From NCBI RefSeq assembly GCF_022682495.2, contig NC_071393.1, forward strand, positions 96,957,010 through 97,021,009: a stretch of DNA of 64,000 bases, read 5' to 3'. A program made the translations under genes and the position numbers. Source of the DNA: Desmodus rotundus. Taxonomy: Eukaryota > Chordata > Mammalia > Chiroptera > Phyllostomidae. Every line of letters begins with the position of its first letter. The first letter of the stretch is position 1. The notes under the pieces were generated by a model. The model was given only the letters and a program-made list of their open reading frames with translations. It was not told where the DNA came from and searched no databases. Shown piece by piece: positions 27,401 through 36,024 of the stretch.

Positions 27401-30400
27401 GATCTTTCTCTGTTTTCAGATGAGACAAACAGCCTGAACGTTTATGACATTTTGAGAAAAATAATGCCATATTCAGTACTAGTGGCCATTTTACAATAAT
27501 GGCCAGCCAATAATAGAAACCTAAAGCCAGCATATTGCATTTGTTATTGTGTATTGTAAAGGGGGGCAATGCATTTCAGAATGTTGTCACCAGAAAGGAA
27601 AGAACCCAGGCAGGAATTAGAGGAAAAATAGTCAGTAAATGTAAAACACTTTGCTGTCTTCAGCCACTGAGTGTTCAGTATTCATCCAGAAATTCCCTTT
27701 GCTGTTTGGTACACCGAGATGTTTTCAAAGAGTAGCATTTCAGCTGCCTTCTTCTCTCTTGTAATCCCTTAGGCATTGTCAGAGGAGACAGCTAATGGAA
27801 AACAGTACTTTTTATAGATGCAAGAGATTTAATTGTTTCCATTAGATGAAATATTTTAATGAAACAAATGAGAGTATATTTTATGCTTTGCATCCCATTC
27901 ATAAAATGTGGTAGATGGTCATAACTGAAACACTATTCCTGGAAATCCAGCCTTAGAACCCTTTGAAATATTCTGCACCACTGAAATTGCATTTCCATAC
28001 CCCACATCCTTTACATAAAGTTTTAAAAGGAAAATATAGCCTCTTTATGCTTTCTTTTTTATTTTCTGTAACTTACCTGCTAGCTTGCTGATGGTTGGGA
28101 TGCCGTGTGATCCTTGTGTTTGCACTGCAGACTATTAGAATTCTTTGTTTTTCTTTCCAAAATCATGTCAGTTCTTTCTTTTCTTTTTCAGTTCTATTTT
28201 TCCCTCCTTTTTGCGTTACTTTTGGTAAAGAAAAAATTATTTGACTACTCAGCTACTTAAACATTTCACTCTGTTCCAGAATCCAACTTTTTATTCTTTT
28301 TTCTTTTTGTAGTTACACTGTTCTCCCCTTAGAAACTCTCCATACCTGTTCCTTTTGGAGCATCCGTCTTTGTCTTGTTGCCTTCATTCATTCAGCAGGC
28401 CGTTTATGCAGACAGTGTGCTGGTGACCGTGCGGGGCACTGGATACACCAAGATAAACCGTCCCTAGTTTTTGTTCCCATGAAGCTTACAAGTCTTGGGG
28501 CCAGTCTTAACTCTTCGCTGATCAGATTACTACATCCTCCTGTCTTGCCTATATGTGTTTTCTTTGCAAGGACTTACGTATCCTTTTTACTAGCTGACAC
28601 TCCAGTGCTTATTTTTAAAAGGTTTCAGAATATCATCTGCTGTAAATACCTTTCATATGCCATTGAAGTAGCTTAGCCATGCCTTCTCCCTGTTTTCCGA
28701 AAGTGTAGATTACCGTATTTTGCTGTGTATAATGAGCACCCATGTTTTTGTGCGCATTATACATGGGATCATTATACCCATGTATAAAGGGCATTCTTGT
28801 TTTTCCCTCAAAAATTTGGGCAAAATAAGTGCACGTTACACACGGCAAAATATGGTATGATGATCGTATGATGAATGTTGGGTACCATTGCATCCACTTG
28901 TTTTCTCCTAATAGCTGCTGCAAAGTACTAATAAGTACACAGATTATTTCCTAATACAGTCAGCCCTCTGTATCTGCAGGTTCCCCATCTGCAGTCTACG
29001 GTTGTTTGAATTCACAGATGCAGAACCCATGGATGCACAGGGCCAACTAAAAGGACTTGAGCATCTGTAGATTTTGGTGTCTGTGAGGGTTCCTGGAACC
29101 AATCCTTGTGGATACCAAGGGACAACTGTAATTATAATAGTCTAAATTATATATTGCTTTTCTTTAGCACAAAAGTTAGGACTCATTACGAGATGCAACT
29201 CCTTTGTTAAACTTAAAAGTTCAAATGAGAATTATGCAAACCTTTCCTTCTTGTAGCATATTAAGTCTTCCACATCAAGCATCTCCAGTGTCCCGCACCC
29301 CAAGCCTCCCTGCTGTAGACACAAGCTACATTAACACATCTCTCATCCAAGACTATCGGCATCCTTTCCACATGACACCCATGCCTTATGACTTACAAGG
29401 TGAGTCACCGCTTCTTCTATATTGTCACATAGCATTACGAATGCCTTTGATTTATATAGTCTTCTAAGAAAGAATTGAAAGATTGGGGGAAAGGGCCTAG
29501 ACCCACAGAAGGGGTCATAAATAAATACAAATCCACTTCCTTGTTTGTACTTTTCATCAATAGCCAGTGTTTCACCAACAGTGGTGAAACTAATGCAATG
29601 GTCTTCAGGTTTTGTGAACTTCAAAGTAGCCTACAAGTTGTTTTTGGTTGACTTCTGACCTGCTGATTTGAATTGTGATATTTATGATATTATTTTTTGC
29701 TTCCTGAATCCAGTTATGATGCAACATGCATTGTGGCTAACTATGTTGTATTATCTTGTAGGTAACGCAGAATTGAAAAATTGCAAGGTTTTAATTTTTG
29801 TTCCAGTGAAACTGATTCTTCTTTTTTATAGTTTGAAATGCATTATACTCATTTGTACAATGTATTTCGAGTTCATAATATATCATTTACATTATCAAAA
29901 AGAACTATAAGTTCTCATTTATAATTTAATAATTAGTACATTAGCCATATAATCTAAGAACATTTTTCTTTTTTATTACAAAAAGCCACATAGGTTCTCT
30001 GTAGAAAATTTACTACAAAGTGGAAGTTTCCCTCCACCCCTCCCCAATAGAAATACTCAGGCCACTGGCAAGGATTGTTGGGAGCTGAGATAGTTGAGTG
30101 GATTTTAAGTGATTATAACGAAAAGCCTATTTCACCTCTGTCCAACAGAATTTTCTGCAGTGATGGAGATCTTGTAAGCTACTGCCCAGTACAGTAGGTA
30201 CTAGCCACATAATTATTGAGCATTTGGAATGTGGAGAGTGTGGCTGAAGAACTGAGTTTTTTGTTTTATTTAACAGTAATAGTTGAAATAGCTGTACCAT
30301 GTGGTGAGCTGCTACTGTACTGCACAGAGCAGCCCTGGTTTTCATGGGCCCTGCAGGTCTTCACGTTGCAGTCTGTCCTCGTGGAGTAGTCAGTGGGTAG

Positions 30401-32355
30401 GTTCCCAAAGTGCTGGTGTCGCTCTCGAATTTTTATGCTTTTGCTTGCGCTTTCCCCTAGTTTAGATGTCATAAACGAGGCATTTTATTCACGTTGGTTT
30501 ACTTGATCTTTGTTGTGTTACTCATTGGGCAACATGACCAGGAATGCAAATTGGAGAGGGCGGGCCTACTATGACTCCCTGGCAACCGGGAATCAGAGCT
30601 GGTCCTTCTGTAATAGCCACCGCCCAGCAGTTGGGGACCCCCTCAGCTCCCTTCCCCCCTCATACCACTGGACACTCTTGAGTCAGAATATGGTACAGCC
30701 CTGGCTGGTGTGGCTCAGTGGATTGAGTGCAAGCCTGCAAACCAAGAGGTCACTGGTTCCATTCCCGGTCAGGCACATGCCTGGGTTGAGGGTCAGGTCC
30801 CCGATGGGTGGTGTGGGAGAGGCAACCACACATTGATGTTTCTCTCCCTCTCTTCCTCCCTCCCTCCCCCTCTCTCTAAAAATAAACAAATAAATAAATG
30901 AATAAAAAGAATATGGTACAGATAGTAGCAACTGAGCAAATTTGAGAAAGAGAAAGAAAATTTGTGCAACAACGTGCTTAACTTCTTTCACCTTCCAACT
31001 TTCTCATTTACAAAAATGAGGACAACATTTAACATACCTCATGAGGTGCTTGTGAGGAGTGAGTTAGAGTATATTGAAAAGTTACTGAAGAGGAGTCAGT
31101 GAGAGCACTCGGTGGAAAGTGCTGTTGGTTCAAGGGGCCAGTGGTAGGTCTGACAGGGCAGCAGTGGCCCCGGTCCCACAAAGGAGTCATGGAGAGGACC
31201 AATCGTTGCTTACACTTGGACTTCAGGCTGAGTAATCTAGAGAAGGGAGGGATGTAAAGCATTCAGCTCAACTCTTCATGTTTAAATAAAATTCTAAATG
31301 AATTAGAATTAGCATTTAAGAATTTGTACATATTTTTGAAGTGTTGGGGCATTTGGGAGAGTTTTTTGGTCTTGTTTTTCAAAACTGAAATAATTTTTTT
31401 TCTCCCGTAGGATTAGATTTCTTTCCTTTCTTATCAGGAGACAATCAGGTATGTTATATGAAAAAAAAAACTATGGTTATTTTAATTGTATGTTAAAATA
31501 TTTAAAAGTATAATATGTAGCCAAGAGAAAGAAAATAAATTTCCTTAGAAAATACATAGTCATACCCATTACTGTATTATTAGGGTTTTAAGAATTTAAA
31601 TAAAAATTCCTTTGTCAGCTGTGTCTGAGTATATAGTCAGAACAGTATCTCTTTGTTGGTTTCTAATACTGTTTTAGAATGAAACAGAGAAGTGAATCAT
31701 ATTGGCTGATAAATTCTTGGCCACGTATCTCCATTAGAGAAAGTGGGTAGACTGTCCTTTTTCCTGCTACTTCTGAGCATGTGCCAGTTTGGAAAAAGAA
31801 TTTTGAAAATTGCTTACAATACAAGTTAAAACAAAAAATACAATTAAAAAAATGTTTTTCTGTTTCAGACACAAAATGTCTCAGGATCAATGATGCAATC
31901 ATTTCATAAGGCCATTTGATTTTGCAAAATGTTTTATTAAGTATTTCAAAAATACTAGAACCTCAGAATATATTAAAGCTAGGACTTTGTTCTGCTAAGA
32001 AGAAAGCGTATGAATTTATAAGTAAAATTAATACTTGTTTTGTCTTCTTTCCCCTCCCTAGCATTATAACACGTCCCTCCTGGCCGCCGCGGCCGCAGCG
32101 GTTTCGGATGATCAAGACCTCTTACACTCGTCTCGGTTTTTTCCGTATACCTCCTCGCAGATGTTTCTTGATCAGTTAAATGCAGGAGGCAGCACTTCTC
32201 TGCCAACCACCAATGGAAGCAGCAGTGGCAGTAACAGCAGCCTGGTGTCCTCCAACAGTCTGAGGGAGAGCCACAGCCACACCGTTGCCAACAGGAGCAG
32301 CTCGGACACGGCGTCCATCTTCGGCATCATACCAGACATTATTTCATTGGACTGA
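3347..32355 (+). CDS. PIAS1: PIAS1, E3 SUMO-protein ligase (3' eight exons; 5' part outside window)
   Basis: Spliced gene, partial at its 5' end. Joining the eight exons gives 1128 nt, or 375 residues plus stop, corresponding to about residues 277-651 of the human protein as I recall it. PIAS1 transfers SUMO to nuclear targets and modulates STAT1, NF-kB and p53 transcription. Seen here are the end of the PINIT region ([12 protein letters not shown]), the SP-RING with [11 protein letters not shown] and WVCPVC (zinc ligands C351, H353, C374, C377 in human numbering), the SUMO-interacting motif VEVIDLT followed by an acidic run, and a Ser/Thr-rich tail ending IIPDIISLD. All introns use GT-AG and every junction keeps frame. 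PIAS2 and PIAS3 are less likely because the C-terminal tail reads as PIAS1. The neighbours CALML4 and CLN6 support this. No truncation or frameshift was seen. Confidence 0.97.
6230..6640 (+). repeat. Old mammalian interspersed repeat, family not identified
   Basis: AGCAGGGTGACATGATCAGA, TGGATTACATGTGGGGAGTG and GTGCCATTTACTGAAATGG recall a widespread old mammalian repeat. I cannot name the family with certainty. Confidence 0.4.
6680..8020 (+). mobile_element. LINE-2 3' region
   Basis: The block ending ACTGTGAGTTCCTTTGGGCA ... TGCTTAGCACAGTGCCTACC matches the L2 3' end. The region around CATGATGTGGCACGTGCTTA matches upstream L2 sequence. The left border is uncertain. Confidence 0.55.
8235..8440 (+). 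mobile_element. MER5A-type hAT-Charlie element
   Basis: TATTGAGCACTTGAAATGTG followed by a T/A-rich middle and CAGCCACATGTGACTAGTAG fits MER5A. Confidence 0.7.
8463..8507 (+). mobile_element. Ves SINE head fragment
   Basis: GCCCTGGCTGGATGGCTCGG and the following 25 bases match the Ves tRNA-derived head. The body and tail are missing. It abuts the twin-primed L1. Confidence 0.6.
8508..9362 (-). mobile_element. LINE-1 3' segment of a twin-primed insertion
   Basis: On the minus strand this reads as late ORF2 and 3' sequence (TACAGTAACCAAGAGAATGG, GTCAATTGGTTTATGACAAA). It meets an oppositely oriented L1 segment near 9363. It is degraded. Confidence 0.75.
9363..10350 (+). mobile_element. LINE-1 upstream segment, inverted relative to 8508-9362
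   Basis: On the plus strand it has ORF2 RT sequence (ATCCATAGATGCAAGAAAGG, AATATCCTAAAGAATCAACA). It ends with GAAATTGACAAGCTGATTCT, which lies just before the start of the other segment in L1 order. Confidence 0.75.
10430..10605 (-). mobile_element. MIR SINE, antisense
   Basis: TTACATGGGTTAACTCATTT, ATTATTCACATTTATAAGGT and TGAATTCGAATCTAGGCTGG are the reverse-complement MIR landmarks in order. Confidence 0.6.
11172..11336 (-). mobile_element. Ves SINE, antisense
   Basis: Read on the minus strand it has CCCTGGCAAGATGGCTCTGC, then GGTTCGATCCCCAGTCAGGG and an AG/CT-rich 3' part. It is old and diverged. Confidence 0.8.
12413..12486 (+). CDS. PIAS1: PIAS1 coding exon (probably exon 8)
   Basis: The acceptor is GAATGTCAG and the donor GTAAGT. 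It completes the split Ile codon and encodes [20 protein letters not shown] followed by LLCP. This links the PINIT region to the SP-RING domain. The length of 74 nt keeps the frame into the next exon. Confidence 0.96.
12862..12927 (+). mobile_element. L1/HAL1 3'-end fragment
   Basis: GGGGTGGGGTGGAGGGATGG and GACAACTGTAATTGAATAAC followed by AATAAAG resemble the 3'UTR of the LINE at 61928-63912. AAGAACC occurs on both sides, suggesting a strongly 5'-truncated insertion. Confidence 0.65.
13342..13578 (-). mobile_element. Ves SINE, antisense, with target-site duplication
   Basis: It has a Ves body (AACCCTGGCTGGGTGGCTCA on the minus strand) and a T-rich left end that is its A-tail. It is flanked by TGATATTGAAACTTT (13331) and TGATATTGAAAGTTT (13579). 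The middle contains a partly repeated segment (two copies of the GTGCCCTGA... block). Confidence 0.9.
13935..17590 (+). mobile_element. Degraded LINE-1, ORF2 to 3' end, sense
   Basis: ORF2-like stretches can be followed through the region: the endonuclease/linker part (GACCATATGTTCAGCCACAA near 14216), the RT part (CCACTGTCCCCACTACTATT near 15676, TTCACAGATGACATGATTTT near 15779) and the 3' part (TTACAATAGCCAAGATGTGG near 17177). It ends in an old L1MA-like 3'UTR. Many stops and indels leave no function. A hAT element sits at 15496-15649. Confidence 0.85.
15496..15649. mobile_element. Short hAT-type element nested in L1
   Basis: The ends CAGGGGTGTCCAACC and GGTTGAACACCCCTG are near-perfect inverted repeats. 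CTCTAG is repeated directly on both sides (15490 and 15650). The inside reads TGGGCCACATT and TGTTGGGCCACATTC. It interrupts L1 ORF2 sequence that resumes after 15655. Confidence 0.8.
19938..20615 (-). mobile_element. Internally deleted mariner element with intact ends
   Basis: The ends are inverted: CGAGGTCTGTCCTGAAGG on the left and, on the opposite strand, CGAGGTCTGTCCAGAAAA on the right. A TA lies on each side. On the minus strand a broken transposase can be read, with an N-terminal bit ([16 protein letters not shown]) and C-terminal bits (PKLK-like segment, [15 protein letters not shown]). The catalytic middle is missing. At 678 bp it is about half the usual 1.3 kb of a mariner. Confidence 0.85.
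20630..20815 (-). mobile_element. MIR SINE
   Basis: CAGGCACTATGCAATAAACA, then CCCCATTTTACAAAACAGGC and GGGGCCAGGATTCAAACCTC run in the reverse-complement order of MIR. Confidence 0.7.
21496..21648. mobile_element. Tigger1-type MITE
   Basis: The left end CAGGCATACCTCAGATATTG and right end AACGAGGTATGCCTG are inverted. TA dinucleotides flank it at 21494-21495 and 21649-21650. At 153 bp it has no coding capacity. Confidence 0.85.
22563..22723 (+). CDS. PIAS1: PIAS1 coding exon with the SP-RING core (probably exon 9)
   Basis: A long T-tract acceptor ending TTTAAAG precedes the exon and a GTACGT donor follows. It encodes [20 protein letters not shown] through [19 protein letters not shown]. The SP-RING zinc ligands (Cys351, His353, Cys374, Cys377 in human numbering) are all present, so the domain should fold and bind the E2 enzyme UBC9. 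Ligase activity is inferred from this conservation. Confidence 0.98.
22724..24554 (+). other. PIAS1 intron between the probable exons 9 and 10
   Basis: Contains a poly(T) run near 23346-23364 and one antisense Ves SINE with a perfect 16-bp target-site duplication. The rest is unique AT-rich sequence. Confidence 0.7.
24016..24204 (-). mobile_element. Ves SINE, antisense, perfect 16-bp target-site duplication
   Basis: It is flanked by identical ATAAGTGCTGTTTCTA at 24000-24015 and 24205-24220. The minus-strand body starts CTGCCCTGGCTGGTGTGGTT and contains the B-box-like GGTTCGAGTCC. The perfect duplication suggests a fairly recent insertion. Confidence 0.95.
24555..24685 (+). CDS. PIAS1: PIAS1 coding exon, C-terminal SP-RING segment (probably exon 10)
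   Basis: The acceptor is TTTATAG and the donor GTGAGT. It encodes [20 protein letters not shown], then [14 protein letters not shown]...YNGVD, with one split Gly codon at each end. This is the second half of the SP-RING and the SP-CTD, which contacts SUMO and UBC9 in the related yeast Siz1. Confidence 0.97.
24686..25580 (+). other. PIAS1 intron between the probable exons 10 and 11
   Basis: A short intron holding one antisense Ves SINE. Nothing else was recognised. Confidence 0.7.
25063..25247 (-). mobile_element. Ves SINE, antisense, 12-bp target-site duplication
   Basis: It is flanked by GGCTATGACTTT at 25051-25062 and 25248-25259. The minus-strand body starts ATGCCCTGGTCAGTGTGGCT. It has a G-rich patch (GGCGGGTGGGGGGGGG) near its tail. 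Confidence 0.93.
25581..25761 (+). CDS. PIAS1: PIAS1 coding exon with SUMO-interacting motif (probably exon 11)
   Basis: The acceptor is TACTACACAG and the donor GTAAGT. It encodes [15 protein letters not shown], then [20 protein letters not shown] and [25 protein letters not shown] is the SUMO-interacting core. The serines and acidic run after it match the phospho-regulated SIM layout of the PIAS family. The basic SAKR segment could act in nuclear localisation. Confidence 0.97.
25985..26150 (+). mobile_element. hAT-Charlie-like MITE
   Basis: It begins ACTGGTTCTCCAACTTTGGT and ends AAATGATCCTAATGCTGCT, like a common mammalian MER-type hAT MITE. The exact family is not certain. Confidence 0.45.
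28713..28855. mobile_element. Short palindromic MITE with about 24-bp terminal inverted repeats and TA flanks
   Basis: The left end CCGTATTTTGCTGTGTATAA and the reverse complement of the right end CCATATTTTGCCGTGTGTAA match in most positions. TA dinucleotides lie at 28711-28712 and 28856-28857. The inside is itself partly palindromic (GCATTATACATGGGATCATT near GGGTATAATG). It is probably a Tc1/mariner-type non-autonomous element. The family is not identified. Confidence 0.75.
28957..29128. mobile_element. MER2-type TcMar-Tigger MITE
   Basis: It starts CAGTCAGCCCTCTGTATCTG and ends GGGACAACTG, with TA on both sides. The internal sequence (TGCAGAACCCATGGATGCAC) matches MER2 as I remember it. 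Confidence 0.75.
29257..29399 (+). CDS. PIAS1: PIAS1 coding exon, Ser/Thr-rich region (probably exon 12)
   Basis: The acceptor is CCTTCTTGTAG and the donor GTGAGT. It encodes [20 protein letters not shown], then [20 protein letters not shown] and PMPYDLQ. It belongs to the variable Ser/Thr-rich C-terminal region. The frame is continuous with both neighbours. Confidence 0.96.
30145..30340 (+). mobile_element. MER5A-type hAT-Charlie element, second copy
   Basis: TTCTGCAGTGATGGAGATCT, ATTGAGCATTTGGAATGTGG and ACCATGTGGTGAGCTGCTAC follow the MER5A order. Confidence 0.65.
30699..30907 (+). mobile_element. Ves SINE, sense, perfect 14-bp target-site duplication
   Basis: It is flanked by AGAATATGGTACAG at 30685-30698 and 30908-30921. 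It has the tRNA-like head (CCCTGGCTGGTGTGGCTCAG), a CAACCACACATTGATGTTTC core and a CT-rich then A-rich tail. Confidence 0.96.
31411..31448 (+). CDS. PIAS1: PIAS1 38-nt micro-exon (probably exon 13)
   Basis: It lies between a TTTCTCCCGTAG acceptor and a GTATGT donor. It encodes only [12 protein letters not shown], completing a split Gly codon at its start. It is too short to find by open-reading-frame length. It was placed by frame continuity and the remembered PIAS1 tail. Confidence 0.94.
31449..32061 (+). other. PIAS1 last intron
   Basis: A 613-bp AT-rich intron with no recognisable repeat. It ends in a pyrimidine-rich tract before the last acceptor. Confidence 0.8.
32062..32355 (+). CDS. 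PIAS1: PIAS1 last coding exon with stop codon (probably exon 14)
   Basis: The acceptor is CCCCTCCCTAG. It encodes [20 protein letters not shown], then [20 protein letters not shown] and a Ser/Gly/Asn-rich stretch, ending [13 protein letters not shown] and TGA. The alanine run is coded by CG-rich codons and stands out from the AT-rich surroundings. Confidence 0.97.
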   Translation, partial: HYNTSLLAAAAAAVSDDQDLLHSSRFFPYTSSQMFLDQLNAGGSTSLPTTNGSSSGSNSSLVSSNSLRESHSHTVANRSSSDTASIFGIIPDIISLD

Positions 32356-34309
32356 TCTCGCCCGTGCTGCTCTCAGCCCCGCCCCAGGCTAAATGAACTT
32401 GGCAGAAAGAAGAGGACTTTGTGCTATGTTTTACCTTATTCTGTCTAGAAAAGTACACAAGTGTGTGGTTTTTTTTCCTTTTTTTAGGGAAAAAAATTAA
32501 AAGAAATGTACAGAGAACAAAACTATATTTTCAGTTTTACTTTTGTATATAAATCTAAGACTGCCTGTCTGATAAAAACACTTGTTAAAAAAACCAAAAA
32601 AAGGAAAGAAAAGGAAAAAAAAGAGAAAAAAAAACCAAGTACCCACAAACCACCTTCAGTTCAATTTTTCTGGATTCTGAAGATTTTTTTTCACTGTTTG
32701 TCCTATGGTTTTGGTTTTATTTTACTTCAATGGCATTATTTTATTTGCAATAACAGGAAAGGAATTGCATGTACGAAGTTTTAAATTGTGGGCTTTTCTT
32801 TGTTATGGGGAGGGGCCTGAGGGGATAGTTTTAATTTCCATTTTTCTAAAAATGACAGACTTGGATTCTGTTTGTGTGTATGCATATTTTATCCAGCCTT
32901 AAGTTATAAACCTCGTCTGTCCCACCGCATTCCCTGTGTATTTCCAGGACATAGCTCGTGGGGGTGTGTGTTCAGTGTGTGTGTGTCCGTATTCTTCTGT
33001 CCTTACTGTTCCTTCTCCCAAATTTGCATTCAGTTGATAAATCAGTAGCCTGCTTCTTTTAAAGTGCTTTGAAGGTCTTGAACTCATGTAGGAGCATCTT
33101 TATTGACTATCCCGATTGCATGTTCTCCACCACATACGCTCTCTTGTTTGCTAGATACCCCTGGGAATATGTTTTTAGAGACTGAAGTAAAGCTGTCTGG
33201 CTACGGAGTAGGCTTAGCAGACCTTCGAATAATACACTTTAGTCTAGTTCTTTATTCTAAATTTGGATTGCCAGTATTACGCACTTAAACCAAGTCTGTG
33301 AACCCCTGCTTTTTTAGCCACAGGGTAACGAGTTTTCATGTAAGATCTTCATACCAAAGTGGGAAGTATAAGTAGCCTAGTAAGCCCTGTTGGGTGTCTT
33401 GTGCAGCTGACAGAGGTAAGGTTATGTCACCTCAAAAGAGAAGGTCAATTACCCTAAAAGTATATTCTCTTCAGAAAATACGATGCACCACACATGTCAG
33501 TCTGTAGAGATCTGCTATCTGGTTGACAGCGGAAATTCAAAATGGGCTTGATTTTTAGTCATTTTACTCTCTGGTTTTGAGTGTACTTATTTTCTCAGTT
33601 GTTTTGTTTTGTTTCTTCACCTTTTAAAGACAAGCATGACATAGGAAAGTCGATTTTTTTCTTTTAGAATTTGTTGATTGGCCTGATCTATTCTTACTAA
33701 TAATGGAACATGTAAATATATTGAAAATTGTTTTTCAGGAGATGAGCGAGGGTTGGAGGGAAGGAAAAGTGGCTCTACTTGTGTTCCAAAATCCTCATTA
33801 GAGAAGGTATCACGTTCTCCAGGTAATAACTGAAGGTGTGGGAAATATTCTTTAGCTGAGAGGTTTAGCAGGTTTAACAGAGAAGATAAAGAAGGGGCAT
33901 AATGATTACCAGTTCCCCAGACTGGGATTTTGTATCACAACTGTTACTGTTCTCAGAGTTGATGAAGGACCACCTTTGTGTGTAACATTGTCATTTTAAA
34001 CCTTGAAATGGTAGCAAAATGACCTGTAATCCAGGTAGACTTCAAGATGGCTGGATCTTTGGTTGTATGGTAAAATTAGTAGTTCACATGACTATGTGGC
34101 GTCTGAAAATAATATGTTTCTTACAGCATCTCTGTCACTAAATTGTTGACTTGAATTTTGAAAAGCAAGTTGGTGTTGATATGTATATGTGTGTGTGTAT
34201 ATATGTATTTATAGACAAGTGTGTGTGAGTGACAAGTGAGTTATATAGTCTTCCCCAACGCATGTGTATTCCACATATACATGGCTGAGTTAGTCACTAA
34301 ACAATTCGC

Positions 34310-34315
34310 AATAAA
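34310..34315 (+). terminator. Candidate PIAS1 poly(A) signal AATAAA
   Basis: The hexamer sits in CGCAATAAAAAAAG. The downstream sequence is T-rich (TTTATTGTTGGTT). It may be used for a shorter transcript. Confidence 0.3.
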
Positions 34316-34771
34316 AAAAGATTTATTGTTGGTTAAAACAGGAAATAGTTAAGTTTTCAAATGAATCTGGTGTTATGGTAAGTGAATACTTTTAAGAACT
34401 CTCATTGCCAATTAGGCTAATATCTCATAGTATCATAATTTGTGTCTAAATTCGGATTTGAATAGAAATTACTAAAATTGTAGGGAGTTGCTTCTTATTT
34501 TACATTACTATTGTAAACATTTCTATAAATTCAGCTACCTAAGATAAAATGAATAGTTTATTTCTTTTCTTTTCTTTTTCTTTCATTGGTGTTAAGTGGT
34601 CTCAAAATTCTGTTCAATAACTTTGTGTATGATGCTGAATTACAAACTCTTTGAATAATCCAGTTGAAAATCCATCCTTCTACTTTCCTTCAGCCCAGTT
34701 TCGGAGAGGGTTAATTTCCCCTTAGTGTCCTGCATTATACCTACCCACAGGAAGAACAGGTAGTAGGGAGA

Positions 34772-34777
34772 AATAAA
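34772..34777 (+). terminator. Candidate PIAS1 poly(A) signal AATAAA
   Basis: A canonical AATAAA is followed within 30 nt by a TG/T-rich stretch (TGTCTGTCTAGTTACTGGC). That is a plausible downstream element, so it is one of three candidate ends. Confidence 0.35.
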
Positions 34778-36018
34778 TGTCTGTCTAGTTACTGGCTTTG
34801 GTCATGTCTCCGCAGGAGAAACTAACCATTCACTTGTCTCTTTTTGTTCATTTGTCTGTACTCTTAAGGAGTTTGCTCCCTTCAGTTGTTGACCTTTCAA
34901 AATGTTGACAGTAGTAGTAGCTATTACTCTGTTGGTCTCATGGGCAATATTATTAGACTTTCATGATCTGTAGTAATTATTAGTCGAGTCATGCACTGCA
35001 TCTTTATCTTCTAAGGTGTTTTTTTTTTAGCATGTGGTCATTTGATCTGTTTATTCCATAGCCCACCCTCACTCCCATCGACATGCTGTTTGTGGACAAA
35101 TAGCGATCCTCAGAATCTTCAGGCGAGTTGTCAGCAGCCCCCTTGCCACGGTCTTTCATAACAGGCGTGTGTGTCTGCGTGTTCTGTGCAGTGCTGGTGT
35201 GCAGTGCTGGTGTGCGTCACACGTTTGGTAAAGTAGCTGTTCGGCTAGCAGGGCTGGAGTGGCTTTTTGTTATTTTGTGGGCATAATTGGGCACATTTTT
35301 TTAAATAGTCTGAACTTTAACCACGCCACGCTTGGTTGACTAATTTACTTTGAACATTAAAATTTTTCTATGATATTAATTTAGACATTTTCACAGATCC
35401 GTATCATTACCAACTTAGGAAAGATTCACTTTTAAGCTTCTCAAAAATGTGGTATCTTGGCAGATTTTCCTTTGAGCCAAATGTCTGAAACTGAATGAAA
35501 ATATATCCCAACTTTAATTTCTAGTTGTTAAAGCAACACCGTTTTTAAACAATTCCAGTTTGAAATACATAAAACACTTCAAGATCTTCAGATCTTTAGA
35601 GCACATTTGAAATTACTTTAGTAAGAATTTTGTTTTATCAGTAAACATTGAGTTCTGTTTTTTAATTTAAAAAAAAAAAACACACAAAGCTTAGATTTCA
35701 GAAAGATGGAGGGAGAATAGCTGGTGGTTCCAGAGTATGCTGCTGTTAATTATTCAATTAACAAAGGGGAAAATGTATATAAACAGATATAAAAGTTACC
35801 ATAAACTCCATAAACTTAAATCTGTGATTCATTGCCTTAAGACTTTCTCTCTTAGAATTTCCATACCGCATGCCAAACCAGTAAAATGGCTTTTAAAAAT
35901 GTATAGTAGACCAATGTCAGTTTGTATAAAAGTACCAAGTGAAGATATTTATTACATGCATTGGAAAAAAATTGTTTACCTATTGAATGTTACCTGTTTA
36001 TGTAGAGCTCTTTAGATG

Positions 36019-36024
36019 AATAAA
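36019..36024 (+). terminator. Candidate distal PIAS1 poly(A) signal AATAAA
   Basis: The hexamer lies in GATGAATAAAAGAAAAG and is followed by TTTGTCTTCTG about 22 nt on. This hexamer/U-rich arrangement fits a distal cleavage site at about 36040. Confidence 0.4.

Larger units (their letters stand above)
25762..29256 (+). other. PIAS1 intron between the probable exons 11 and 12
   Basis: Holds a hAT-Charlie-like MITE near 25985-26150, a MIR-like piece near 28380-28500, the palindromic TA-flanked element at 28713-28855 and a MER2-type element at 28957-29128. From 26200 to 28380 I see only unique sequence. Confidence 0.7.
29400..31410 (+). other. PIAS1 intron between the probable exons 12 and 13
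   Basis: Holds a MER5A copy at about 30145-30340 and a sense Ves SINE at 30699-30907. No other feature was recognised. Confidence 0.7.

Noticed and set aside
30683..30991. Open frames across 30.5-31.0 kb
   Set aside because: The peptide with [15 protein letters not shown] strings is translated Ves SINE. tRNA-derived SINEs often give such frames.
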